From NCBI GenBank assembly GCA_041484845.1, contig JBGPIK010000350.1, positions 1 to 7,327 of the forward strand: a DNA stretch of 7,327 nt. The letters run 5' to 3'. Made by a program: the position numbers and the translations under genes. Position 1 is the first letter of the stretch, and every line of letters starts with the position of its first letter. Below are positions 1 through 5,387 of the stretch, in pieces. The notes under the pieces were generated by a model. That model did not search any database. It was given only the letters and a program-made list of their open reading frames with translations, and had not been told where the DNA came from. This DNA comes from JBGPIK01 sp041484845. GTDB lineage: Bacteria; Desulfobacterota; Binatia; UBA9968.

Positions 1-348
1 TACGTTGCGCGGACACGACGGCAGGCTAGAGTGCGCAAAAAGGTCCGGGGGACCGATGCACGCCCGAGGGTGTGTGTATTCCGCAGTCATAAGCATATTT
101 ACGCTCAGGTTATTTCCGACGATCGCGGAATAGTCTTGGCGGCCGTATCTACTCTTTCCGGCGATCTAGTCGAAATCGCGAATAAGAGCAAAGGCATTGA
201 AGTCGCCAAGCAAGTGGGGCTGGCGCTAGCCAAAATCTGCAAAGAAAAAAGTATTGATCGCGTTGTTTTTGATCGAAACGGGTTCCTCTTTCATGGTCGT
301 GTGAAAGCTGTGGCGGACGGTGTCCGCGAAGGTGGAATCGAGCTTTAA
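1..348 (+). CDS. rplR: Large-subunit ribosomal protein L18 (uL18), 5'-partial
   Basis: L18 binds 5S rRNA and, with L5, helps place it in the central protuberance of the 50S subunit. The frame is open from the first base: the ten codons before the GTG at 31 read YVARTRRQAR, which continues naturally into VRKKVRGT, the usual basic N-terminal stretch of L18. The true start therefore lies upstream of the window, and the GTG at 31 is an internal Val codon. Family landmarks visible are RPRVCVFRSHKHIYAQVI near the N-terminus and the C-terminal block FDRNGFLFHGRVKAVADGVREGGIEL. About 115 residues are visible, against roughly 117-122 for the family, so only a few residues are missing. It is followed by rpsE, as in most spc operons. 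Identity is very secure; only the start is unseen. Confidence 0.96.
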   Translation, partial: YVARTRRQARVRKKVRGTDARPRVCVFRSHKHIYAQVISDDRGIVLAAVSTLSGDLVEIANKSKGIEVAKQVGLALAKICKEKSIDRVVFDRNGFLFHGRVKAVADGVREGGIEL

Positions 349-364
349 TACAAATTTTAATCGT

Positions 365-370
365 GAGGTG
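365..370 (+). promoter_or_regulatory. Shine-Dalgarno GAGGTG that sets the rpsE start
   Basis: GAGGTG matches the anti-Shine-Dalgarno extension (GGAGGTG) and places its GAGG core five bases before the TTG at 374. I see no comparable purine tract before the upstream in-frame GTG at 320. This favours the TTG as the rpsE start. The call is an inference from spacing and from the usual S5 length. Confidence 0.6.
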
Positions 371-373
371 GCT

Positions 374-871
374 TTGGAACGTATTGATCCGCAAGGTCTA
401 GAATTGAAAGAAAAGGTGGTTCACATCAGCCGCGTGGCCAAAGTCGTGAAGGGCGGTCGCCGTTTCAGCTTTAGCGCGCTGATCGTTGTGGGCGACAGTC
501 ACTCGGTGGTCGGTTACGGGATGGGAAAGGCCAACGAGGTGCCGGAGGCGATCCGCAAGGGTCTCGAACAGGCTAAGAAAAACCTCATTCGGGTACCCGT
601 AATGGATGGCACCATTCCCTTTGAAGTGACCGGCAGATTTGGCGCCGGATATGTCATATTGAAACCGGCGTCGGATGGCACCGGAGTCATTGCCGGTGGC
701 GGCGTTCGAGCAGTGGTAGAAGCTTCGGGCATCCAGAATGTTTTGACCAAATGCATCGGCTCCAATAATCCTCATAATATGGTCAAGGCAACTTTCGAAG
801 CACTGCGCGATCTTCGCGCGCCCGAAGAGATCGCCGAACGGCGAGGAAAAATCTTGTCGGAGATTCGTTAA
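374..871 (+). CDS. rpsE: Small-subunit ribosomal protein S5 (uS5)
   Basis: S5 is a 30S protein at the mRNA entry side, involved in decoding accuracy and in the spectinomycin-binding region. From TTG 374 the product is 165 residues, the usual S5 length. The N-terminal double-stranded-RNA-binding fold shows VAKVVKGGRRFSFSALIVVGD (about 21-41), whose GGRR loop corresponds to the spectinomycin-site loop. GYGMGKANEVPEAIRKG (48-63) follows. The C-terminal domain has FGAGYVILKPASDGTGVIAGGGVRAVVEASG (89-119) and SNNPHNMVKAT (130-140). The frame stays open upstream to a GTG at 320, which would add 18 residues and overlap rplR by 29 bases. I prefer TTG 374 because of the Shine-Dalgarno at 365-370, the normal length and the clean 25-base gap after rplR. 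GTG 368 is another option. Identity is certain; the start is moderately certain. Confidence 0.95.
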   Translation: MERIDPQGLELKEKVVHISRVAKVVKGGRRFSFSALIVVGDSHSVVGYGMGKANEVPEAIRKGLEQAKKNLIRVPVMDGTIPFEVTGRFGAGYVILKPASDGTGVIAGGGVRAVVEASGIQNVLTKCIGSNNPHNMVKATFEALRDLRAPEEIAERRGKILSEIR

Positions 872-873
872 TC

Positions 874-1326
874 ATGAGACTAGATGATCTTAAGCCGGCC
901 GCGGGTTCGAACAAGAAACGTAAACGGGTGGGACGTGGCGATGGTTCGGGCCACGGAAAGACGTCCTGTCGGGGCCATAAAGGTCAGGGCGCTCGGTCGG
1001 GCGGCAATACAAAGCCTGGATTCGAAGGCGGGCAGATGCCATTACAGCGCCGTCTACCGAAGCGCGGTTTTCGCAATCCCTTTAAGATCGAGGTTTCGGT
1101 GGTCAACCTTGAGCAGCTGGAAGCTTTTCCATCCGGCAGTGAAGTGACACCAGAGCTGTTGACGCAGCACGGCTTAGTGCGCGGCAACCAGCGAAGAGTC
1201 AAAGTGCTCGGTGATGGCGTTTTGTCCAAGTCTTTGACGGTAAGAGCGCATGGTTTTTCTGCGAAAGCCAAGGAAAAAATTGAAGCCTGTGGCGGAAAGG
1301 TGGAATTGATAGCCGTCTATGCTTAG
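874..1326 (+). CDS. rplO: Large-subunit ribosomal protein L15 (uL15)
   Basis: L15 is a 23S rRNA-binding protein needed in late 50S assembly. The 150-residue product is of normal family length. Its extended basic N-terminus carries the signature GRGDGSGHGKTSCRGHKGQGARSGG (about 20-44), then FEGGQMPLQRRLPKRGF (50-66). The globular C-terminal domain begins near IEVSVVNLEQLE and ends with SAKAKEKIEACGGKVELI. It starts with ATG two bases after the rpsE stop; a GGAG at 859-862 inside rpsE is a plausible ribosome-binding site at a slightly long spacing. The usual neighbour rpmD (L30) is missing between rpsE and this gene. Its last eight bases overlap the secY start, which suggests translational coupling. 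Identification is secure. Confidence 0.97.
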   Translation: MRLDDLKPAAGSNKKRKRVGRGDGSGHGKTSCRGHKGQGARSGGNTKPGFEGGQMPLQRRLPKRGFRNPFKIEVSVVNLEQLEAFPSGSEVTPELLTQHGLVRGNQRRVKVLGDGVLSKSLTVRAHGFSAKAKEKIEACGGKVELIAVYA

Positions 1327-2629
1327 CGGTTTTCAAAATGCCTCTCGAGTTCCTGAACTCCGGCGCCGGGTCCTGTTTACACTGGCGATGCTCGCCGTTT
1401 ACCGGCTCGGCGTCCATGTGCCCACGCCGGGAATCGATCGCCATGCAATGGCGGCTTTCTTTGAGCAGCAAAAGGGCACTCTGTTCGGCTTCCTCAACCT
1501 ATTCTCAGGCGGCGCCCTGGAACAATTTTCCGTGTTCTCCTTGGGCATTATGCCCTATATTAGCGCTTCCATCATATTGCAGCTTCTCACCGTCGTTTTT
1601 CCTTATCTGGAACGGCTCTCAAAAGAAGGTGAAATGGGGCGGCGCAAAATTACTCAGTATACCCGGTACGGAACCGTCGTCCTTTCCATCATTCAAGGGA
1701 TGATGATCAGCATGGGATTGGAAGGTACGCACGGTCCTGGGGGGTTTAGCCTGGTGCTGACTCCCGGGTGGGCGTTCCGAATTATGACCGTCATTACGCT
1801 GACCTCGGGCACCGCTTTTATTATGTGGTTGGGTGAGCAAATAACCGAGCGCGGCATCGGCAACGGCATTTCGCTGATCATTTTTGCTGGCATCGTCGCA
1901 AGATTACCCTCCGCTGTGTCGACGACCATGCAGTTTGTTCGCGAAGGCGAGTTGGGGCCGCTGATAGCATTGCTCATCGTGGTTCTGAGCGTCATCGTTG
2001 TGGGCGCAATCATTTTTGTTGAACGGGGACAGCGCCGTATTCCCGTTCAGTACGCCAAGCGTGTCGTCGGCCGAAAGATGTATGGCGGACAGAGTTCTCA
2101 CCTGCCGCTTAAACTAAATACGGCGAACGTGATACCGCCAATTTTCGCTTCCTCTATTCTTATTTTCCCGGCTACGCTGGCACAATTTGCCAATCATCCT
2201 TGGATACAAAAGATATCCGGCTTGCTCGCTCCCGGGCAATGGCTGCATGACATCGTGTATGTTGTCCTAATCATATTTTTCGCCTTCTTTTACACGGCAG
2301 TGGTGTTTAACCCGGTTGATGTGGCCGAAAATATGAAAAAATTCGGCGGGTATATCCCCGGTATACGGCCCGGGCAAAAAACCGCGGATTTTATCGAACG
2401 TGTGCTCTCGCGCGTTACCTTGAGTGGTGCCATATACCTGTGCATTGTGTGTCTATTGCCGACGATTTTGGTGCAGCAGCTTAACGTGCCATTTTATTTC
2501 GGTGGTACGGCACTGCTCATTGTCGTTGGCGTTGCCTTGGATACCGTAGCGCAGATGGAAACTCATTTGATTAGCCGCAACTACGAGGGGTTTATGAAAA
2601 GGGGGCGGCTACGGGGGAGAAGAGGCTAA
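1319..2629 (+). CDS. secY: Protein translocase channel subunit SecY
   Basis: SecY is the pore subunit of the SecYEG translocon in the inner membrane. It exports unfolded preproteins with SecA and inserts membrane proteins with the ribosome. The 436-residue product has the family length and about ten hydrophobic segments, near residues 18-36, 71-93, 117-134, 151-172, 183-200, 213-233, 268-288, 310-330, 365-385 and 393-411. Landmarks are GFQN..RVPELRRRVLFTL at the N-terminus, PTPGID (35-40), GIMPYISASIILQLL (76-90) and GNGISLIIFAGIV (181-193). The cytosolic C4 loop is ERGQRRIPVQYAKR (235-248). The C5 loop NPVDVAENMKKFGGYIPGIRPG (331-352) includes the conserved Arg350, the equivalent of E. coli Arg357, at the SecA/ribosome interface. 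The ATG overlaps the end of rplO by eight bases with only a weak, distant purine tract upstream, so it probably depends on coupling with rplO translation. Confidence 0.98.
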   Translation: MLSGFQNASRVPELRRRVLFTLAMLAVYRLGVHVPTPGIDRHAMAAFFEQQKGTLFGFLNLFSGGALEQFSVFSLGIMPYISASIILQLLTVVFPYLERLSKEGEMGRRKITQYTRYGTVVLSIIQGMMISMGLEGTHGPGGFSLVLTPGWAFRIMTVITLTSGTAFIMWLGEQITERGIGNGISLIIFAGIVARLPSAVSTTMQFVREGELGPLIALLIVVLSVIVVGAIIFVERGQRRIPVQYAKRVVGRKMYGGQSSHLPLKLNTANVIPPIFASSILIFPATLAQFANHPWIQKISGLLAPGQWLHDIVYVVLIIFFAFFYTAVVFNPVDVAENMKKFGGYIPGIRPGQKTADFIERVLSRVTLSGAIYLCIVCLLPTILVQQLNVPFYFGGTALLIVVGVALDTVAQMETHLISRNYEGFMKRGRLRGRRG

Positions 2630-2632
2630 ACG

Positions 2633-3298
2633 TTGGCGCGCGGTATACGGGTGATCTTGCTCGGAGCTCCGGGAGCAGGAAAAGGGACGCAGGCAAAATT
2701 ACTCCAGGAGCAGTTTGAAGTCTGTCAGATTTCGACGGGAGAAATCTTGAGGAAGGCGGTCGCCGAACAATCGCCGTTAGGCAAAGAGGCATCCCAGTAT
2801 ATTCAACGTGGCGCACTCGTGCCTGACAACGTAATTATTAATCTCGTTGCCGAGCGATTAAAAGAAAAAGATTGCGAAAAAGGATTTATCCTTGACGGCT
2901 TTCCGAGAACGATTTCTCAGGCTGAGAGTCTGGAAGCAATACTCAAAACAAGAGATTTGGCTCTCGACGGTGTTTTGTCTGTGCGGGTGCCCCACGGCGT
3001 AATTGTGGAAAGGTTGGCCGGACGGCGGACTTGTAAAAATTGCGGTGCCCTTAACCACGTTGTCTTCGATCCTCCAAGAAAACAGGGGGTTTGTGATCAA
3101 TGCGGCGGTAAACTCTACCAGCGGGAGGATGACCGTGAGGAGACTGTAGCCGCTCGGCTAAAGGTTTACGATACGCAAACGGCTCCCTTAGAGGATTATT
3201 ATCGTGAACGAGGCCTGCTCAGGGAAATTGACGGTGTCGGCAAGGTGGAGGATATTCGCGACCGTATCGCTCACGTTTTAGGAGATTGGGTGCAGTGA
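2633..3298 (+). CDS. adk: Adenylate kinase, long form with Cys4 zinc-type LID
   Basis: This cytosolic enzyme interconverts ATP + AMP and 2 ADP and so sets the adenylate energy charge. The product is 221 residues, the long form. Visible motifs are the P-loop GAPGAGKGT (11-19), the NMP-binding region STGEILR (34-40), AMP-contacting DGFPRT (88-93) and the start of the LID, GRR (130-132). The LID contains C134-x2-C137 and C154-x2-C157, a Cys4 zinc knuckle of the Bacillus type rather than the hydrogen-bonded E. coli type. DDREETVAARL (166-176) supplies the conserved LID-closing residues. Start choice: TTG 2633 has AGAGG at 2621-2625 with seven-base spacing and gives MARGIRVILLGAPG. A GTG at 2651 would trim the first strand and lacks a good ribosome-binding site. 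It follows secY by three bases and overlaps map by four. Confidence 0.97.
   Translation: MARGIRVILLGAPGAGKGTQAKLLQEQFEVCQISTGEILRKAVAEQSPLGKEASQYIQRGALVPDNVIINLVAERLKEKDCEKGFILDGFPRTISQAESLEAILKTRDLALDGVLSVRVPHGVIVERLAGRRTCKNCGALNHVVFDPPRKQGVCDQCGGKLYQREDDREETVAARLKVYDTQTAPLEDYYRERGLLREIDGVGKVEDIRDRIAHVLGDWVQ
3280..3284 (+). promoter_or_regulatory. Shine-Dalgarno AGGAG for map, inside adk
   Basis: AGGAG lies ten bases before GTG 3295 but only one base before the more upstream in-frame TTG 3286. The TTG is therefore an unlikely start, and the GTGA overlap with the adk stop is the better map start. Confidence 0.6.
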
Positions 3299-4053
3299 TC
3301 TCGCTTAAATCAGCTCGAGAAATCGAGGTCATGCGGCGGGCTAATATCATCGTGGCGGAGATTTTACAGGAACTAAAACAAAGGGTTGCTCCCGGTGTAA
3401 CGACTTTGGAACTGGATGCGCGCGCCGAAGAGTTGACGTTAAAAAAGAAGGCGACACCGGCATTTAAGGGCTATGCGGTAGCCGGTCGGGTTTTCCCGCG
3501 CTGTCTCTGTGTTTCGATCAATGAGGAGATTGTACACGGCATTCCAAGCCATCGAGCGTTGCGTGAGGGGGATATCGTTGGATTGGATTTTGGAGTGATC
3601 TACAACGGATTTTACGGTGACTCGGCTCTGACGGTAGGCGTTGGACGGGTCAGTGATGATGCGAAGCGTTTGGTGGATGTGACCGAGCGGGCTTTATACA
3701 ACGGTATAGAGCAGCTTCACGAGGGAAAACGGTTAGGAGATCTTGGATTTACGGTCCAGCAGACCGCGGAAAGCGCAGGTTTCTCTGTGGTCCGGGCTTT
3801 TGTTGGTCATGGCATCGGTAAGAAATTGCATGAAGAGCCTCCCGTACCGAATTTTGGCGAACCCGACCGCGGCCTTCGCTTGAAAGAGGGCATGGTCTTG
3901 GCCATCGAACCCATGATCAATGCGGGCGGCTCTGAAGTTGAAATAAAAGAGGATGGTTGGACAGCGGTTACTAAGGACGGCAGCTGGGCGGCCCATTTCG
4001 AGCATTCGGTGGCGATCACTAAGAATGGCCCGTACATTTTGAGTCAATTGTAA
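3295..4053 (+). CDS. map: Methionine aminopeptidase, type I
   Basis: This cytosolic metallo-enzyme removes the initiator Met from nascent proteins after deformylation. With the GTG start the product is 252 residues and begins MISLKSAREIEVMRRA, the standard type I N-terminus. The pita-bread metal site is complete: D98 (VGLDFG), D109 (YGDSA), H172 (GHGIG), E205 (AIEPM) and E236 (FEHSV). The substrate-site histidines H81 (VHGIP) and H179 (KLHEEP) are also present. There is no type II insertion and no N-terminal zinc/SH3-like extension, which marks it as a short bacterial MetAP. The start shares GTGA with the adk stop, implying coupled translation. A TTG at 3286 would add three residues but sits too close to the AGGAG. 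The adk-map-infA order is a common arrangement outside enteric bacteria. Identity is very secure. Confidence 0.97.
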   Translation: MISLKSAREIEVMRRANIIVAEILQELKQRVAPGVTTLELDARAEELTLKKKATPAFKGYAVAGRVFPRCLCVSINEEIVHGIPSHRALREGDIVGLDFGVIYNGFYGDSALTVGVGRVSDDAKRLVDVTERALYNGIEQLHEGKRLGDLGFTVQQTAESAGFSVVRAFVGHGIGKKLHEEPPVPNFGEPDRGLRLKEGMVLAIEPMINAGGSEVEIKEDGWTAVTKDGSWAAHFEHSVAITKNGPYILSQL

Positions 4054-4088
4054 TCGCGCCATATCGTCCCGGCCGCACGAAACTTTCT

Positions 4089-4307
4089 ATGCCAAAAGAA
4101 GACGCAATTGAGGTAGTTGGTACGGTGCTAGAAACGTTGCCGAACGCGATGTTCCGTGTGGAGTTAGAAAATGGCCATAAAGTTTTGGCGCATATTTCAG
4201 GAAAGATGCGCATGCATTACATCAAGATTCTTCCGGGTGACAAGGTCAAGATTGAGTTGTCCCCTTACGATCTGGCTCGGGGGAGAATCATCTTTCGGGA
4301 ACGTTAG
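4089..4307 (+). CDS. infA: Translation initiation factor IF-1
   Basis: IF-1 occupies the A site of the 30S subunit during initiation and works with IF-2 and IF-3 to select the initiator tRNA. The 72-residue product is exactly the usual length and consists of a single S1-like OB fold. Near-invariant stretches are EVVGTVLETLPNAMFRVELENGH (about 8-30), KVLAHISGKMRM (31-42) and ILPGDKVKIELSPYDLARGRI (47-67). It starts with ATG 35 bases after map. The gap before it (4054-4088) shows no purine-rich Shine-Dalgarno at useful spacing, which is unusual among its neighbours. It is followed by rpmJ after 14 bases. Identity is certain. Confidence 0.97.
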   Translation: MPKEDAIEVVGTVLETLPNAMFRVELENGHKVLAHISGKMRMHYIKILPGDKVKIELSPYDLARGRIIFRER

Positions 4308-4321
4308 AAACAGGAGCGGTC

Positions 4322-4435
4322 GTGAAGGTTAGAGCCTCGGTAAAAAAGATTTGTAACAAATGCAAAATCATTCGGCGTAAGGGCGTAGTGCGCGTCTTGT
4401 GCGTCAACACCAAGCACAAGCAGAGACAGGGATGA
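4322..4435 (+). CDS. rpmJ: Large-subunit ribosomal protein L36 (bL36), zinc-binding form
   Basis: L36 is a tiny 23S rRNA-binding protein that stabilises the 50S subunit near the base of the L7/L12 stalk. The 37-residue translation starts MKVRASVKKICNKCKIIRRK and ends NTKHKQRQG, an unmistakable L36. The zinc ligands are C11, C14, C27 and H32 (C-x2-C, C-x4-H), so this is the zinc-containing C+ form. The start is GTG with a strong AGGAG at 4312-4316 and five-base spacing. Its position between infA and rpsM is the standard one in many phyla. It is followed by the longest untranslated gap in the window. Confidence 0.97.
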   Translation: MKVRASVKKICNKCKIIRRKGVVRVLCVNTKHKQRQG

Positions 4436-4511
4436 GAAACGAAACTGCGAGTAGACGGCCGCAAGGATACTAGGTCGGGTTTGATTCTGGGCTTTTGAAC
4501 GGAGCGAAGAT
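4436..4511 (+). other. 76-base rpmJ-rpsM intergenic region, possible leader
   Basis: This is the longest gap between genes here and falls at the classical spc/alpha boundary. It ends with GGAG at 4501-4504, the rpsM ribosome-binding site with seven-base spacing. CGGCC at 4456-4460 can pair with GGTCG at 4473-4477 (one G-U) to form a five-pair stem with a 12-base loop. No U-tract follows, so it does not look like a terminator. I see no clear -10/-35 pair. In E. coli the leader of the alpha operon at this place is the target of S4 autoregulation; whether this sequence does the same is inference only. Confidence 0.35.
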
Positions 4512-4895
4512 ATGGCACGAATAGCGGGCGTAGATCTCCCAAAAAACAAGAGAATGGAAATTGCGCTGACTTACATTTACGGTATCGGACAAAGCGCGTC
4601 CCGTACTATTCTGAAGCAGGCCGGCATCAACTTGGATCTAAAAAGCGATAATCTTACCGATGATGATGTTGTAAAGATCCGCCAAATCCTCGATCAGGGT
4701 TATAAGGTTGAAGGCGATCTAAGGCGTGAGATCTCCAGCAGTATCAAACGCCATACCGATATGGGTTCGTACCGTGGGCTAAGACACCGTAAGGGCTTGC
4801 CGGTGCGAGGGCAGCGCACGCATACCAATGCGCGCACAAGAAAAGGGCCGCGCAGGACCGTCGCCGGTAAGAAGACCGCCCCGTCCAAGGGTTAA
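4512..4895 (+). CDS. rpsM: Small-subunit ribosomal protein S13 (uS13)
   Basis: S13 sits in the head of the 30S subunit, contacts the P-site tRNA with its tail and forms intersubunit bridges. The 127-residue product begins MARIAGVDLPKNKR, with the YIYGIG motif (21-26) of the helix-turn-helix fold. It continues through GSYRGLRHRKGLPVRGQRT (85-103), the conserved rRNA-binding segment. The basic tail THTNARTRKGPRRTVAGKK reaches the P site. The ATG is preceded by GGAG at 4501-4504. Length and motifs are normal. It leads the alpha-operon part of the cluster (rpsM-rpsK-rpsD-rpoA-rplQ), with 19 bases before rpsK. Confidence 0.98.
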   Translation: MARIAGVDLPKNKRMEIALTYIYGIGQSASRTILKQAGINLDLKSDNLTDDDVVKIRQILDQGYKVEGDLRREISSSIKRHTDMGSYRGLRHRKGLPVRGQRTHTNARTRKGPRRTVAGKKTAPSKG

Positions 4896-4914
4896 TCACA
4901 GGTAGGAGCACATT

Positions 4915-5370
4915 ATGGCAAAATCGGACGATAGCGCAGCAGAAAAAGTAGAAAAAAAATCAGAAGCCCAGGGGGAGCAAAAGCCGGGCGAAAAGGCGGC
5001 GCGCAAGAAGCGCGGGCGGAAAAATATCGCCGAAGGCGTGGTGCACATTCACTCGACCTTCAACAACACGATTGTCACGATTACAGACTACCAGGGCAAC
5101 GTGATTTCATGGTCCAGCGCAGGAGCCATGGGCTTCAAGGGTTCGCGCAAAGGGACGCCGTTTGCAGCTCAACAGGCGGCCGACAACGCGGCCAAAAAAG
5201 CAATGGACCACGGCTTGCGCAGCGTGCAGATATTCGTTCGAGGTCCCGGAGCGGGAAGGGAATCGGCGCTGCGCGCCCTGCAATCGGCGGGGATCAATAT
5301 CAGCCTGATTAAGGACGTCACGCCGATTCCCCACAACGGTTGCCGTCCGCCAAAGAGAAGACGTGTCTAA
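4915..5370 (+). CDS. rpsK: Small-subunit ribosomal protein S11 (uS11) with charged N-terminal extension
   Basis: S11 lies on the 30S platform and helps shape the E site and mRNA exit path. The product is 151 residues, against about 126-131 usual. The excess is at the N-terminus: residues 4 to about 30 are rich in Lys, Glu, Ala and Ser and look disordered. The conserved protein starts near KKRGRKNIAEGVVHIHSTFNNTIVTITD (31-58). SSAGAMGFKGSRKGTPFAAQQAAD (67-90) and GPGAGRESALRAL (110-122) follow. The C-terminus is DVTPIPHNGCRPPKRRRV and includes Asn141, the site that becomes isoaspartate in E. coli S11. The ATG has AGGAG at 4904-4908 with six-base spacing, and I see no later start with a comparable site, so the extension is probably translated. 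Identity is certain. Confidence 0.97.
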   Translation: MAKSDDSAAEKVEKKSEAQGEQKPGEKAARKKRGRKNIAEGVVHIHSTFNNTIVTITDYQGNVISWSSAGAMGFKGSRKGTPFAAQQAADNAAKKAMDHGLRSVQIFVRGPGAGRESALRALQSAGINISLIKDVTPIPHNGCRPPKRRRV

Positions 5371-5375
5371 TAAAC

Positions 5376-5382
5376 AAGGAGG
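5376..5382 (+). promoter_or_regulatory. Strong Shine-Dalgarno AAGGAGG that sets the rpsD start
   Basis: This is a full-length consensus Shine-Dalgarno, five bases before TTG 5388. It lies between the rpsK stop and that TTG. The longer open frame from TTG 5340, which would overlap rpsK by 31 bases, is therefore very unlikely to be the real start. Confidence 0.85.
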
Positions 5383-5387
5383 AAGGA

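Noticed and set aside
398..775. Antisense open frame of 125 codons opposite rpsE
   Set aside because: It lies entirely opposite a highly conserved S5 coding sequence and has no recognisable domain or ribosome-binding site; it is a codon-bias shadow.
884..1147. Alternative + frame inside rplO considered as a relocated L30
   Set aside because: The translation has no L30 features (no short ferredoxin-like K-V-T-L pattern) and overlaps the L15 signature region.
1338..1703. Second-frame + strand open frame inside secY
   Set aside because: Its residues are Ser/Pro/Cys-rich frame-shifted SecY, while the secY frame gives a full-length, motif-complete protein.
4067..4081. Imperfect inverted repeat around CGGCCG in the map-infA gap as a terminator
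   Set aside because: The stem is too short and imperfect, and no U-tract follows; infA continues the operon.
4054..4088. Small KOW-domain ribosomal-like gene sometimes found between map and infA
   Set aside because: The gap is only 35 bases, too short for any such gene.
4481..4511. Possible -35 (TTGATT at 4481) for an internal alpha-operon promoter
   Set aside because: At 16-18 bases downstream there is no TATAAT-like -10; the sequence there is GCGAAG and the rpsM ribosome-binding site.
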